A DNA stretch of 64,000 bases from JAQBQB01 sp963846925. GTDB taxonomy: Bacteria; Gemmatimonadota; Gemmatimonadetes; Gemmatimonadales; Gemmatimonadaceae. The stretch lies in NCBI GenBank assembly GCA_963846925.1, contig CAWJXW010000007.1:13134-77133 (forward strand), in the 5' to 3' direction. This document shows positions 17,374 to 27,900 of the stretch, in pieces. Position 1 is the first letter of the stretch, and every line of letters begins with the position of its first letter. Under the pieces are notes generated by a model. It was not told the origin of the DNA and did no database searches. It saw nothing but the letters and a program-made list of their open reading frames with translations. The translations under genes were made by a program, and so were the position numbers.

Positions 17374-18417
17374 ATGAGCGGTTCGATGAGGGCGGTCTTG
17401 CTCCGACGGCCAGCTCGCGATGCAGACGAACCCCTTCCGCTCGAGGCGGCCGTCGCGGCACGGCCAACGGTCGGTGAGAACGACGTCCTCATACGCGTGT
17501 CGGCGTGTGCCGTGTGCCGAACCGACCTCGATGTGGCCGAAGGACGCGTCTCAGCTTCGCACTATCCGGTCATTCCCGGGCATCAAGCCGTCGGTGAGAT
17601 CGAAGCGGTCGGGGCGCGCGTTCGCGACCGAAGGGAAGGGGATCGCGTCGGCATCGCGTGGATCCGTTGGGCGTGCGGCGAATGCCGTTGGTGTACGTCC
17701 GGCCGAGAGAATCTGTGTCCCCGATTCCAATCGAACGGCTGTGACGGCGACGGCGGATACGCGGAGTATGTGTCGGCTCCCGCGGCGTTCACCATTCCGA
17801 TTCCAACGGCGCTCGACGACACGCACGCGGCGCCGCTGCTCTGTGCCGGCGCCATCGGATGGCGGTCGCTCCGCCTCGCAAACATCGACGACGGCGAGCC
17901 GCTCGGCCTCACGGGCTTCGGCGCCTCGGCGCACCTCGTACTCCCCATGGCCCGGCACCGCCATCCGAATTCGCCCATTTACGTATTCGCACGAAGCGAT
18001 GAAGAGCGCGCGCTTGCGCGCGAGCTCGGCGCAGAGTGGGCGGGCGACACGACGGACCAACCGCCGCAGCAGGTCGCGGCGGTCATCGACACGACGCCCG
18101 CATGGAAGCCGGTCGTCGAGGCGCTGCCCAAGTTGATGCCCGGCGGCCGCCTCGTGATCAACGCCATCCGGAAAAACGACTCCGATCGGGCGGAGCTGCT
18201 GCGATTGCGGTACGAGACCGACCTCTGGATGGAGCGCGAAATCAAGAGCGTGGCCAACGTGACGCGGCGCGACGTCCGCGAAGTCTTGGACGTGGCCGCC
18301 GACCTGTCGCTGAGGCCGACGGTCGAGACTCTGCCTCTCGACGAGGCGCCGGTAGCGCTGGCGCGGATGCGAGCGGGACGGTCGGTGCGTGGGGCGACCG
18401 TGCTCGTCATTCGCTAG
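17374..18417 (+). CDS. Zinc-dependent alcohol dehydrogenase family protein
   Basis: 347 residues. ATG 17374 was chosen because GGTGGAG lies just upstream; ATG 17386 (MRAVLLRRP) is also possible. The medium-chain dehydrogenase fold is clear: catalytic zinc site CAVCRTDLD and GHQAVGEIE, structural zinc four-Cys loop CGECRWCTSGRENLC, and a nucleotide-binding part with the shortened GFGASAHL in place of the usual GxGxxG. The IAWIRWACGECRWC text fits the TIGR02822-type subfamily. It should oxidise or reduce an alcohol/aldehyde with NAD(P). It follows the AI-2E-like permease. Confidence 0.93.
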   Translation: MSGSMRAVLLRRPARDADEPLPLEAAVAARPTVGENDVLIRVSACAVCRTDLDVAEGRVSASHYPVIPGHQAVGEIEAVGARVRDRREGDRVGIAWIRWACGECRWCTSGRENLCPRFQSNGCDGDGGYAEYVSAPAAFTIPIPTALDDTHAAPLLCAGAIGWRSLRLANIDDGEPLGLTGFGASAHLVLPMARHRHPNSPIYVFARSDEERALARELGAEWAGDTTDQPPQQVAAVIDTTPAWKPVVEALPKLMPGGRLVINAIRKNDSDRAELLRLRYETDLWMEREIKSVANVTRRDVREVLDVAADLSLRPTVETLPLDEAPVALARMRAGRSVRGATVLVIR

Positions 18418-18432
18418 CTGGCGAAGTACGCG

Positions 18433-19011
18433 CTAGCCGGCGCGCGGGCTCTCCAGCGCGAGCTTGGCCGCGCCGACGACTTCGACAGGCATAGCGCTGA
18501 GCTTTCGAAACACCCGCGCGCGCCGCAGCACCGGCCACCAGTCGTACAGGTACATCTCCATCGGGCGCCACATGCCGACCCAGCCGGCGATGGTGAGACT
18601 CTCGCGCACATAACCGGCCCAATCGCCGTTCTCCGGGACGAAATGTCTGCCCAGGAGACACGTCGCGAGGAATACGAGGCCGGTGGCCAGCGCCACTCGG
18701 CCTTCGCGCATGATCCGCCTGAACTCGAGATCCGCGATGCCCGCGCGATACTCGTAGTAGTGGTGGATCGCGTCCGTGATGAGCGGAGTCGGGTCGGTCG
18801 CCGGCCAACGCTCGAGATGCACGCGGAGCGCGAGTGGATGGTCCATCGGATACTCGCGCGCCCAGGTGACGATGTACTCGTCCGCGTCCTGATCGAGGTC
18901 CCGCTCGGGGAAGGGCGACGGGTCCATCGAATTGAAGAGCTGACTGACCTCGTGGAGGTTCAGCTGGATCAACGAAACCGGCTTGGGGCTGCCGCGCGAG
19001 AAGAAGCTCAT
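18433..19011 (-). CDS. Conserved hypothetical protein with membrane segments
   Basis: 192 residues. The N-terminal third is acidic and soluble (MDPSPFPERDLDQDADEYIV). A helical middle (HHYYEYRAGIADLEFRRIMR) leads to a hydrophobic helix (VALATGLVFLATCLLG) and a second one (VRESLTIAGWVGMWRPMEMY), then a basic tail. I do not recognise a named family. It converges on the alcohol dehydrogenase and faces away from the small gene at 19198. Confidence 0.7.
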   Translation of the reverse strand: MSFFSRGSPKPVSLIQLNLHEVSQLFNSMDPSPFPERDLDQDADEYIVTWAREYPMDHPLALRVHLERWPATDPTPLITDAIHHYYEYRAGIADLEFRRIMREGRVALATGLVFLATCLLGRHFVPENGDWAGYVRESLTIAGWVGMWRPMEMYLYDWWPVLRRARVFRKLSAMPVEVVGAAKLALESPRAG

Positions 19012-19197
19012 TGGGGGAAGCGGAGTCGTCCGTCGTACTGCCCTGCTTGGTGATTCACGTTCCGGGCCGTCGCGAGACGCGCTTGCGCGGGGCTAGCCCC
19101 GCCGAGGCCAGCCGTGGGGCATTACATTGGCAGCGCGCCACCGGGTGACGCGGCTCGGGGCGCGGAAGACACCGACCTCCTTGCTGCGGAATCGCGT

Positions 19198-19572
19198 ATG
19201 GAAAGGGAGAAGGCTCTCGCGCTGTACGACAAGCTACTGGCCACGAATCCGGACGTGCAGCGGAAGGGCGACACCATGCCGTACACGTCGCTCAACGGCA
19301 ACATGTTCAGCCTGTTCACCAAGGAGAACCGGCTGACCCTCCGGCTTCCGGCCGGCGAGCGGGAGTCGTTTCTCGCGCGCTACAAGACGACGCTGTCGGA
19401 GCAATACGGACACGTCCAGCCGGAATACGTCGTCGTTCCCGATTCACTGTTGGCGAAAACGGCCGAGTTGAAGCGCTATTTCGACATCAGCTATACATAT
19501 GTCTCGTCGCTGCGGCCCAAGGCGACGACGAAGAAGAAGCCCGCCGCCGCGAAGCAGCGACGAAAGAAGTAG
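19198..19572 (+). CDS. Conserved small protein, TfoX/YjbR-like
   Basis: 124 residues from ATG 19198; an in-frame ATG at 19114 adds an unlikely N-terminus. The core reads EKALALYDKLLATNPDVQRK, MPYTSLNGNMFSLF and LTLRLPAGERESFLARYK, ending with a lysine/alanine-rich tail (KATTKKKPAAAK). The pattern resembles TfoX N-terminal/YjbR-type small proteins that are widespread in soil bacteria. The basic tail suggests nucleic-acid binding. Function unknown; the family call is tentative. Confidence 0.7.
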   Translation: MEREKALALYDKLLATNPDVQRKGDTMPYTSLNGNMFSLFTKENRLTLRLPAGERESFLARYKTTLSEQYGHVQPEYVVVPDSLLAKTAELKRYFDISYTYVSSLRPKATTKKKPAAAKQRRKK

Positions 19573-19600
19573 CTCAACGCACGCGCAACGAGTCGACACC

Positions 19601-20083
19601 ATGCCAACCGCGTTCATCCAGCACCCGGGCCGACCGGGCATGTTCGGCGCTCTGATGGACGAGTACGCCCGAGCCGCCGAGGACTTCTGCCGTGTCGTCG
19701 ATTGGTTCGACGCGTCGCGCTTCGACGGCGAGCGCTCCGAGAACTCCGCGACGACCAAGTCGCCTCGCATCATGTGCGCGCACGTGTGCGGCGCGGCGCA
19801 CCGCTACGCACACTACATCCGCAAGGCGCGCGGCATGGACTTCATCGAGCAATATCAGGTCGATCCGGCGCTGATCTCCTCACCGCGCGACGTGCGGCGC
19901 CTGCTCGCCGAGGGGATCATGTTCACGGAGGCGACGGTCGAGCTGCTCCGCAATTCCAGCGAGGATGAAATCCGGGCTCTCGTGTTCCCCGTGCGCTGGG
20001 GCCCACAGTACGACCCCGAGATGCTCCTCGAGCACGCGATCTGTCACCTGCTGCGCCATCGGCGGCAGCTCGAACGGTGGTGA
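19601..20083 (+). CDS. DinB-like four-helix protein
   Basis: 160 residues from ATG 19601. Helical throughout, with histidine clusters AHVCGAAHRYAHYIRKARG and LEHAICHLLRHRRQLERW near the C-terminus, the pattern of DinB/YfiT-type metal-binding four-helix bundles (some are thiol-dependent transferases). It follows the small gene at 19198 by 28 nt, and its TGA overlaps the start of the next gene, so the three form a likely transcription unit. Confidence 0.8.
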   Translation: MPTAFIQHPGRPGMFGALMDEYARAAEDFCRVVDWFDASRFDGERSENSATTKSPRIMCAHVCGAAHRYAHYIRKARGMDFIEQYQVDPALISSPRDVRRLLAEGIMFTEATVELLRNSSEDEIRALVFPVRWGPQYDPEMLLEHAICHLLRHRRQLERW

Positions 20084-20808
20084 CACGCTCGGTGTCCGTG
20101 CCGACTGAGCGCAGGCTTTTCACGTGGGGACGGCGCGCCGCGGCGTTTGCGGCGGCCGGGGCCGCCGTCGCGATGCTCGTCTATCCGGGCGGCACGTACC
20201 GCGACCACTCCACGTCGGGATACCAGTTCTTTCACAACTTCTTCAGCGACCTCGGCGCCACCGTCACCTTCAGCGGCCAGTCGAATCCGATAGGCTCGGT
20301 GCTCTTCGTCGTCAGCCTCGTCGTGCTGGTCGTCGGGATGGGCGGCATTCTCGCCGGACTGGCCCGAGTGTATTCGCGCTCGCCGCGCGCGGTCCCGCCG
20401 ATTCGACTCGCGGTCGTCGCCGGCGTGTTCGTCTGCGCGTGCTTCATCGGCGTCGCGGTCACGCCGGAGAACCAATTCCGATCAACACACGTGCTGTTCA
20501 CCAAGCTGGCGTTCCGTGTGTTCCCCGCGGTGCCGCTCTTCCTCGGCCTCGCGGCGAGTCGCGGCGAGCGGTCGTCGCGTGTCGGTGTCGCCTGGGTCGC
20601 GATGATCGCCCTGCTGGCGGCGTACGTCGTCGTCCTCGACTTTGGACCGCGTGTTTCGACTCCGATCGGGCTCGTCGTGCAGGTGACGGCGCAGAAGATC
20701 GTAGCGGTCGGAGCGGTGCTGCTCCTCGTCTACCAGTCGATCCTGGCGGAGCGGGTCCAGGATCCTGCGATCGCCCAACAACAGTTGCTGGTCGAGAGCG
20801 GCCGGTGA
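20077..20808 (+). CDS. DUF998-like integral membrane protein
   Basis: 243 residues, GTG start at 20077 overlapping the DinB-like stop. Six hydrophobic segments can be counted (AAAFAAAGAAVAMLVYPGGT, GSVLFVVSLVVLVVGMGGIL, IRLAVVAGVFVCACFIGVAV, AFRVFPAVPLFLGLA, VAMIALLAAYVVVL, VTAQKIVAVGAVLLLVYQSI). The YQFFHNFFSDLG segment after TM1 and ENQFRSTHVLFTKLAF recall DUF998 membrane proteins of unknown role. Confidence 0.8.
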   Translation: MVTRSVSVPTERRLFTWGRRAAAFAAAGAAVAMLVYPGGTYRDHSTSGYQFFHNFFSDLGATVTFSGQSNPIGSVLFVVSLVVLVVGMGGILAGLARVYSRSPRAVPPIRLAVVAGVFVCACFIGVAVTPENQFRSTHVLFTKLAFRVFPAVPLFLGLAASRGERSSRVGVAWVAMIALLAAYVVVLDFGPRVSTPIGLVVQVTAQKIVAVGAVLLLVYQSILAERVQDPAIAQQQLLVESGR

Positions 20809-20831
20809 CGAGTTGCAACTGACCGCTTCGC

Positions 20832-21929
20832 TCAATTCCCGGCGAGGAACTTGGCGATCGTCTTGTTGAGGAAGTCGCGGTCCTCGGGGCTCGCACCCGC
20901 GCCGGCGGGATGTCCCCAAAGCGAGGGAATCGGCGTGAACTGGACCTTCGCGATGAACTGCTGCTCGTAGCGTGCGTCGGTCATCGGAAAGTACAGGTCG
21001 GTCTCGGACGGCATGTACAGCAGCGGCACTTTGATCGACTTGAGTGCGCGCTCCACATCGCCGTCGAAGCCGGGCGTCGCGCCGACGTTGTGCCGCTGCC
21101 ACGTGCGCGCCTGCAGGATCACGTCGTTCGCGTCGGCGGCCGAGAGGAAGTTCGTGCGGAACGTGTTGACGTACTGATCGAACGTCGTTCCGGGCGTTGT
21201 GACCGTCTTCCACAGCTCTCGGCGCCACCATTCCTGCGAGTAGAGCCACCCGGCCCACACCATGCCGAACGCCTCCATGCCTTTCTTCGGCGGCGCGGTG
21301 TAGTCCCCGTTGTTGAACGTTGGATCCGCGGTGAGCGCGGCGATCTGGCCCTCGAGTCGGACGATCCCGTGGCCGTAGGTCTTCGCCGTGCCCGACGTCG
21401 CGACGACCCGATCCGCGAAATCCGGATAGCTCACCGCCCACTGAAAGGCCTGCTGCGCGCCCATCGAGAAGCCGATCACGCCTCGCAGATGCGTGATCTT
21501 GAGATCCTCGACGAGCAGTCGGTGAACCGCGTCGACGTTGTCCCGAATCGTCGTCACGGGAAACCGCGGTCCGTGAAGCGGCTCAGGCGTATTGCTCGGC
21601 GACGAGGAGTGTCCGTTGCCGAAGAGCTCCGTGGCGACGAGAAACATCGTCGCGGTGTCGAGCGCGCGTCCCGGCCCGATCAGCCACTCGTAGCCGTGGT
21701 GGTTCGCCATGTAGTGCGACGGCAGCAGGATCGCGTTGTCGTGCGCGGCATTGAGATGGCCGTACGTGCCGTACACCACGATCGCCTTCGGCAGGACGAC
21801 GCCGCTCTCAGTCTTGAAGTTGTCGATGACGAACTGATGGTGCTCGGCGCGGTCGACGCGTTGCGCGTGCGCGGCGCCTGCCGCGGTCACGAGGCAGGCG
21901 GCGAGTGTGAAGGCCGGTCGGCGTATCAA
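20832..21929 (-). CDS. Secreted alpha/beta hydrolase (homoserine acetyltransferase-like)
   Basis: 365 residues with a signal peptide (MIRRPAFTLAACLVTAAG, cleaved near AHA-Q). The nucleophile elbow is GFSMGAQQAF. The acid is likely in MPSETDLYFP, and the base in LWGHPAGAG near the C-terminus. The fold and spacing follow the MetX/alpha-beta hydrolase family, but the signal peptide argues for an exported esterase or hydrolase rather than methionine biosynthesis. The start is TTG at 21929; no better start is visible. It lies 31 nt downstream of the Mg2+ ATPase on the same strand. Confidence 0.87.
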   Translation of the reverse strand: MIRRPAFTLAACLVTAAGAAHAQRVDRAEHHQFVIDNFKTESGVVLPKAIVVYGTYGHLNAAHDNAILLPSHYMANHHGYEWLIGPGRALDTATMFLVATELFGNGHSSSPSNTPEPLHGPRFPVTTIRDNVDAVHRLLVEDLKITHLRGVIGFSMGAQQAFQWAVSYPDFADRVVATSGTAKTYGHGIVRLEGQIAALTADPTFNNGDYTAPPKKGMEAFGMVWAGWLYSQEWWRRELWKTVTTPGTTFDQYVNTFRTNFLSAADANDVILQARTWQRHNVGATPGFDGDVERALKSIKVPLLYMPSETDLYFPMTDARYEQQFIAKVQFTPIPSLWGHPAGAGASPEDRDFLNKTIAKFLAGN

Positions 21930-21960
21930 GAGCTGCTCGGTGCGGTGGGTGGTCGCCGGC

Positions 21961-23952
21961 TCAGAGCCACGAGCCGAAGCGACGAATGTACCACCCCTTC
22001 ACGATCTGCGTGAGCACGGCGTACGACAGCACGATCGTTACCAGCCACGGGAAGTAGTCCCCGGGAAGCGGGACGAGGCCGAGTTTGCGGCCGAACGCGA
22101 TGAATGGAAGAGTGAGACCCGCCGCGATGATAGCCCCCGTGGTGAGTAGAACCGGCGTCGTGGCGCGGCTCTGGAAGAAGGGAAGCTTCGCCGTGCGAAT
22201 CATGTGCACGATGAGCGTTTGCGTCGCCAGCGACTCGATGAACCACCCGGATTGAAACAGCGCTTGGTGTGCGGGCGCGTTCGCCTCGAAGATGTACCAC
22301 ATCAAGAGGAACGTGCCGATGTCGAAGATGGAGCTGATCGGACCGATGAAGATCATGAAGCGCCCGATGTCGTCGGCGCGCCATTTGCGCGGAACGCGGA
22401 TGTACTCCGGGTCCATGTCGTCCCAGGGGATCGCCGCCTGCGAAAAGTCGTACAGCAGATTGACCGTGAGCAGTTGCACCGGCAGCATCGGCAGGAAGGG
22501 CAGAAACGCGCTCGCGATCAACACGCTGAACACGTTCCCGAAATTCGAGCTCGCCGTCATCTTGATGTACTTGATCGTGTTGCCGAACGTGCGACGCCCC
22601 TCGGCGACACCTTCCTCGAGCACGAGGAGACTCTTCTCGAGCAGGATGATGTCCGCCGACTCCTTGGCGATGTCGACGGCCGAGTCGACCGAAACGCCGA
22701 CGTCCGCCTGACGGAGCGCGCCGGCGTCGTTGATCCCGTCGCCGAGGAAGCCGACGGTGTGGCCGCGGGCTTTCAGCGCGCGCACGATGCGCGTTTTGTC
22801 GTCGGGCGTGAGCTTCGCGAACACGGTGTGCTCCGCCGCGATCGCGCCGAGCGCGGCGTCGTCCATCCCGGCCAGCTCGGCGCCGAGGACGATGTGCCCG
22901 ACGTCGAGCCCGACGTCGCGGCAGATCTTGCGCGTCACGAGGTCGTTGTCGCCGGTCAGGATCTTCACCGTGATTCCCTGTGCGGCGAGCGCTCTCAATG
23001 CGGGGGCCGCGGATTCCTTCGGCGGGTCGAGAAATCCGATGAAGCCGGCCAGAATCAGCTCCGACTCGTCGGCGACCGAGTACGCACCGTGTGTGGTCGG
23101 GAATGCGCGGTACGCCACCGCCACGACGCGGAAGCCGTCCTCGTTCATGTCGGCCACGAGCGCTCGCGCGTCGTCGCGCCGTTCGGCCTCGAGCTCGAGC
23201 ACGCGCGCCTCGTCGAGCTGCGCGCTGTCGTCGCGCACGAACGTGCAGACCGATAGAACCTCCTCGGCCGCGCCCTTGCAAATGAGCTGATGGTCGCGGT
23301 GTTCGTGGTCGACCACGACGGACATCCGCCGCCGCGTAAAATCGAACGGGATCTCGTCGATCTTGCCGTATGCCTTGTCGATCGCCAACTCGCGCTGGAG
23401 CTCCGCGTGCTCGAGGACCGCGACGTCGAGCAGGTTCTTGAGTCCCGTCTGGTAGAAGCTGTTGAGATACGCGATCGCAAGAACGAAGTCGTCCTCCTCG
23501 CCCACGACGTTGACGTATCGCTCGAGGACGACCTTGTCCTGCGTGAGCGTCCCGGTCTTGTCGGTGCAGAGGACGTCCATCGCGCCGAAATTCTGGATCG
23601 CATTCAGCCGCTTCACCACGGTCTTTCGCCGCGCCATGGTCACGGCGCCCTTTGCCAGGTTCGTCGTGACGATCATCGGCAACATCTCGGGCGTGAGGCC
23701 AACCGCGACGGCGAGACCGAAGAGCAGCGCCTCGACCCAGTTTCCCTTGCTGAGCCCATTGAGCAGAACGACGATCGGCACCATCACGGCGATGAAGCGG
23801 ATGAAGAGCCAACTCACTTTCTGCACGCCGATGTCGAACGCCGTGTCGGCGCGACGACCGGTGAGCCCCTTGGCGAGGCGTCCGAAGCTCGTTTCTCCGC
23901 CGGTTGCGACGACCACGCCGGTCGCGGTGCCGCTCACGACGCTCGTGCCCAT
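21961..23952 (-). CDS. mgtA: Mg2+-transporting P-type ATPase, C-terminal part of a frameshifted gene
   Basis: 663 residues from an internal ATG. It holds the phosphorylation loop CTDKTGTLTQ, the nucleotide-binding domain, the hinge LTGDNDLVTRK and GFLGDGINDAGALRQADVG, and the C-terminal six-helix membrane block (MTASSNFGNVFSVLIASAFL). MgtA/MgtB pumps move Mg2+ into the cell using ATP. The reading continues upstream without a start into the preceding fragment (ACALAELPTVCFMGTSVVSG), so this is the second half of one gene broken near 24016. If the frameshift is real, neither half should pump. Confidence 0.93.
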   Translation of the reverse strand: MGTSVVSGTATGVVVATGGETSFGRLAKGLTGRRADTAFDIGVQKVSWLFIRFIAVMVPIVVLLNGLSKGNWVEALLFGLAVAVGLTPEMLPMIVTTNLAKGAVTMARRKTVVKRLNAIQNFGAMDVLCTDKTGTLTQDKVVLERYVNVVGEEDDFVLAIAYLNSFYQTGLKNLLDVAVLEHAELQRELAIDKAYGKIDEIPFDFTRRRMSVVVDHEHRDHQLICKGAAEEVLSVCTFVRDDSAQLDEARVLELEAERRDDARALVADMNEDGFRVVAVAYRAFPTTHGAYSVADESELILAGFIGFLDPPKESAAPALRALAAQGITVKILTGDNDLVTRKICRDVGLDVGHIVLGAELAGMDDAALGAIAAEHTVFAKLTPDDKTRIVRALKARGHTVGFLGDGINDAGALRQADVGVSVDSAVDIAKESADIILLEKSLLVLEEGVAEGRRTFGNTIKYIKMTASSNFGNVFSVLIASAFLPFLPMLPVQLLTVNLLYDFSQAAIPWDDMDPEYIRVPRKWRADDIGRFMIFIGPISSIFDIGTFLLMWYIFEANAPAHQALFQSGWFIESLATQTLIVHMIRTAKLPFFQSRATTPVLLTTGAIIAAGLTLPFIAFGRKLGLVPLPGDYFPWLVTIVLSYAVLTQIVKGWYIRRFGSWL

Positions 23953-24650
23953 GAAGCAGACCGTCGGCAGCTCGGCGAGCGCGCACGCCGCCGCGGGACG
24001 CGGCGCCCGGTCCGCTTTTCGACCGGCAGCGCCTCGCCCGTGAGCGCCGACTGGCTCACGAACAGGTCCTTCGCCGCGACCACGCGGAGGTCGGCGGGAA
24101 TCATGTCGCCCGCCGACAGGTAGACGATGTCGCCCGGCACCAGCTCATCGATCGGGATCTCGCGTCGCCGCGTGACGGGCATGCTCGCGGCGTCGAACGC
24201 GTCCCCAGCCCGTTCGACCGACGTGTTCGTGCGGACCAGCGCGCGCAGCGCCAGCGCCGCTTTGTTCGAGCGGAACTCCTGCACGAAGCGCAGTCCGGTG
24301 CTGAACACCACCATCGCGCCGATGACGACCATCGCCTCGTGGTCGCCCGTCAGGCCGGAGACGACGGCGAGAATCGTCAGCAGGAAGTTGAACGGATTGG
24401 CGAACGCCCGTATCAACTCGACATACCACGTCGGCGGCTTCTCGTGCGCGACGTCGTTGCGCCCGTATCGCACGCGGCGCGCACGGACCTCGTCGTCGGT
24501 CAGCCCGTTGCGGCTGGCCTCGAGCGAGGTGAACGCCGTGTCGGCGTCACAATACGCGAGCTCGGTGAGCCGAGCGTCCGCCAAACCGCCGTTCGCTCGA
24601 CCGCCGTTCTTGATCTGGGGAGCAGGGGCGCGCGGAACGATCGAGGTCAT
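23934..24650 (-). CDS. mgtA: Mg2+-transporting P-type ATPase, N-terminal part of a frameshifted gene
   Basis: 238 residues. It contains the cation ATPase N-terminal domain (LTDDEVRARRVRYGRNDV), the first membrane pair (AFANPFNFLLTILAVVSGLT, EAMVVIGAMVVFSTGLRF) and the actuator domain with the TGE phosphatase motif (SQSALTGEALPVEK). After that motif the sequence turns to arginine-rich nonsense. Reading one base back at the A-run (plus-strand TTTT, 24015-24018) restores KADRAPRPAAACALAELPTV and joins the next fragment. The break is a single lost base in GAAAA, either a mutation or an assembly error. Confidence 0.9.
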   Translation of the reverse strand: MTSIVPRAPAPQIKNGGRANGGLADARLTELAYCDADTAFTSLEASRNGLTDDEVRARRVRYGRNDVAHEKPPTWYVELIRAFANPFNFLLTILAVVSGLTGDHEAMVVIGAMVVFSTGLRFVQEFRSNKAALALRALVRTNTSVERAGDAFDAASMPVTRRREIPIDELVPGDIVYLSAGDMIPADLRVVAAKDLFVSQSALTGEALPVEKRTGRRVPRRRARSPSCRRSASWARAS

Positions 24651-24982
24651 GTGACTCGCGCGGCTACGGCGGGATGGGGTTGTGCAGGCATCCGCAACCG
24701 TAGTGTCCCGGACAGCGGGCAGTTTAGGATTTCCATGGCTCCGGTCAACGGTCGCGGACGCTAAAGGTTCCTAGCGCAGGCGTCGCGGCGCTAGCGGCTT
24801 TCGCCGGACAAGCGTCGCGATTGACAGCGCGGGCCGGTCCCGGCAGTCTTCGGCAGCGCGCGCTGGGGCGCCTCCTGTCCGCGGCAAGGGAGCAATCCCA
24901 CCCAACTGGTTCGTTGGCTCGTCGCTCGAACCTTCTTCCGGCCTGTACTCAGCGGACTTCAGGCGTCTACGGGAGGAGGAAC
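24651..24982 (+). other. Intergenic region between mgtA and the ankyrin gene
   Basis: 332 bp between divergent genes. I see no RNA gene, terminator or clear palindrome. It should hold the promoters of both genes, but no convincing -35/-10 pair stands out. The last 12 bp carry the strong ribosome-binding site GGGAGGAGG of the downstream gene. Confidence 0.5.
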
Positions 24983-27900
24983 ATGTCCAGGCGTATTGCG
25001 CCCACGGACTCCCTCGAGAGCCTCAAGAGGGAGGCGAAACGCTGGCTCAAGGCGCTTCGCGAGAACGTCGAAGACGCGCGCGTCCGGCTCGCGAAGGCGT
25101 TGCCCGACGCAGCCGACACACCGACGCTCCGCTCCATCCAGCACGCGCTCGCACGCGAGCTGGGGTTCCCCGGCTGGACCGCGCTCAAGGAGCATTTCTC
25201 CGGAGTGGGGACGACCGGACGCGTCACCGAGGAGTTGGTCTCGCGGTTCCTCGACAACGCGTGTCCGGACCACCACGTCCGCGGAGGGCCGGACCACGTT
25301 CGCGCTCGCGGCACAGCCATGCGCCTTCTGGCGCGGTATCCAGACATCGCGAATGCGAGTTTCTACACAAGAGTAGTCTGCGGGGACCTCGCCGGCGTCC
25401 TGCGCGAGCTGGAGGAACGGCCCGAGCTTGCGCGAATGCGCGACGGCCCCGAGCGAACCGCGCGGGGCGACGCCGGCCGCGGCCGCGATCTCCTGCTGAA
25501 GGACTGGGGTCCGAAAGGCTGGACGCCGCTCCTCTATCTGTGCTTCACGCGGTTGCCCCTTGCCGCGGTGGACGAGAATGCGGTGGCGATCGCCCGCGCA
25601 TTGCTCGATCGCGGCGCGGACCCGAACGACTATTTCATGGCCGGCAGCAGCCGCTACACGCCGCTCGTCGGCGCGATCGGCGAAGGGGAAGAGGATCGCC
25701 CTCCGCACCCGAGGCGCGACGAGCTCGTTCGCCTTCTGCTCGACCGCGGGGCCGAGTTCGCGTCCTCGCCGGACAACTACAACGGCCAGGTCATCTACAA
25801 CATCCATTTCCACGGAAACGTGTTGTGGTATCTGAAGCTGATGCACGAGTACTCGGTGCGTCGGGGCCGCGCCGCCGAGTGGGACGATCCCGAGTGGTCG
25901 ATGCTGTCGCAGGGCGGTTACGGCTCTGGCGCGCGGTGGCACCTGTGGATCGCCATCGACAACAACGACCTCGAGCTGGCCGAGTGGTGTCTCTCACACG
26001 GGGCCAACCCCAACGCGGCGCCGCCTGCCGCGAGGAATCTTCCGCAGGGAAGCTTGTACGAGGAGGCGATGCGTCGTGGCGAGACCGAGATGGCCGAGCT
26101 CCTCGCGCGCTACGGCGCGACCCGCACTCAGGTAACCCTCTCACCAGTCGAGACGCTCGTCGCGTCGGCCATGCGACTGGATCGCGACGCGGTACGTGCT
26201 CAAATCGAGCAAAGGCCCGAGCTGCTTCGCGCGCCCGAGCCGATGGCCGTGGCCGCGACCCGCAACCGCGCCGACGTCGTCGCGCTGCTGCTCGACGTGG
26301 GCGTATCTCCGAACGTCGAGAACAAGCAAAAGGAGCGCGCACTCCACCACGCGGCGTACGCCAACGCGCTCGACGTCGCGCGACTCTTGATCGCGCGCAG
26401 CGCGGAGATCGACCCCGTCGAGTCCAACTGGAGCAACACGCCGCTCGGCGCCGCGGTCTACTCGCAGCACCAGGAGATGATCGACCTCCTGAGCCGCTAC
26501 AGCCGCGACATCTGGGAGCTGACCTACGCCGGCAAGATCGAGCGGCTCCGCGAAGTGCTGGCCGAGGACCCCGATGGCGCGCGCGTGTCGGGCGGGGGAA
26601 ACACGCCGCTCATGTGGCTCCAACCGGATGACGAGTCCCGCGCGATGGCCGTCGCGAAGCTCTTGATCGAGAATGGCGCGGACCCCTCGCCGACCAACAA
26701 TGACGGAATGACCGCGGCGGACAGGGCCGAGCGTCTCGGCATGTTCGAGGTCGCCGCGATGTTGCGCCGCGCGTCGACGCCGGCGGCACGCGCTGGCGTG
26801 GAGCGCTTTCAGAGCATGGCCTCGATCCTCCTCGACGCGTATCGCACGGGCACAGCGGAAGCGATGGAGCGGTTGTGGGCGCACACGTGGCACCGCAGGT
26901 CATGGGAGGCGATGCGCCGGTACGTCCAACTCGATCTCGGGAGACCGCCGAAGACCGAGGGTGAAGACGGTCCGATCTCCCTTGACGACGCGCGCTGGCT
27001 GATCGCGCGCGACAACGGGTTCAGCACCTGGGCCGACCTGATCGAGCACACCGTCGACCACGCCGCTGATTCTCACCCGAAGGCGGCCGCGCCGTTCCGG
27101 GTGTTGGCGAGGCCGAGCGAGGAGCTGCCACCGTCGCTCGCGCGGACTCGCGATTGGGACGCGGCCATCGCGACGATCCGAAACCGTGGCCTGCCCGGGC
27201 TCGACGCGAACGGCCAGATGACCGACGACGTCCTCGAGCGGATCTCGCGCCTCGAGCACGTCGCCGTCTTGCGTCTCGGCGGGTCGAAGAACCTCACCGA
27301 CGCCGGCGTCGCTCACCTCGAGCGCATGACCGAGCTGCGCGAGCTCGACCTCGGCGGATGTCCGATAACCGATCGCTCATTGGAGATCGTCGCGCGATTG
27401 CCAAAGCTCGAGCAACTGGGGTTGTGGCGGACCACCGTCACCGACGCAGGCGCGGCACATCTTGCCAGGTGCCGGCTGCTGTCGCGCGTCGACCTTGCGT
27501 GGACGCCCACCGGCGACGGCGCGATCCGCGCGCTCGCGGGCAAGGAGCGACTCACGCACCTTCGCGCCGGAGACCTCGTCACCGACGCGGGGCTGGCTGC
27601 GCTACACGACTACCCGGTGTTCAAATCGTGGCAGGGCGGGGAGGCGGAGTTCGGCCTCACCTCGGCCGACGCCGGGCCGAACATGCTGATGTTGCGTGGA
27701 AGCATCACGGACCGCGGCTTGGCGACGCTGGTCGGACTCGACGGTCTCTTCGGGCTCAACGTCGACGACAGCAACCTCGCGATTACCTCGGCGGGGCTCG
27801 AGCCGCTCGTCTCGCTGCCGCATCTCGGCTTCCTTGCCTTCGACGCGAAAGACGAATCCATGCCGTACATCGCCGCGATGCCGCATTTGCGTTTTCTCAT

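Noticed and set aside
24010..24020. Programmed frameshift in mgtA
   Set aside because: The A-run is short, no stimulatory hairpin or pseudoknot is evident and the family is not known for recoding; an indel is simpler.
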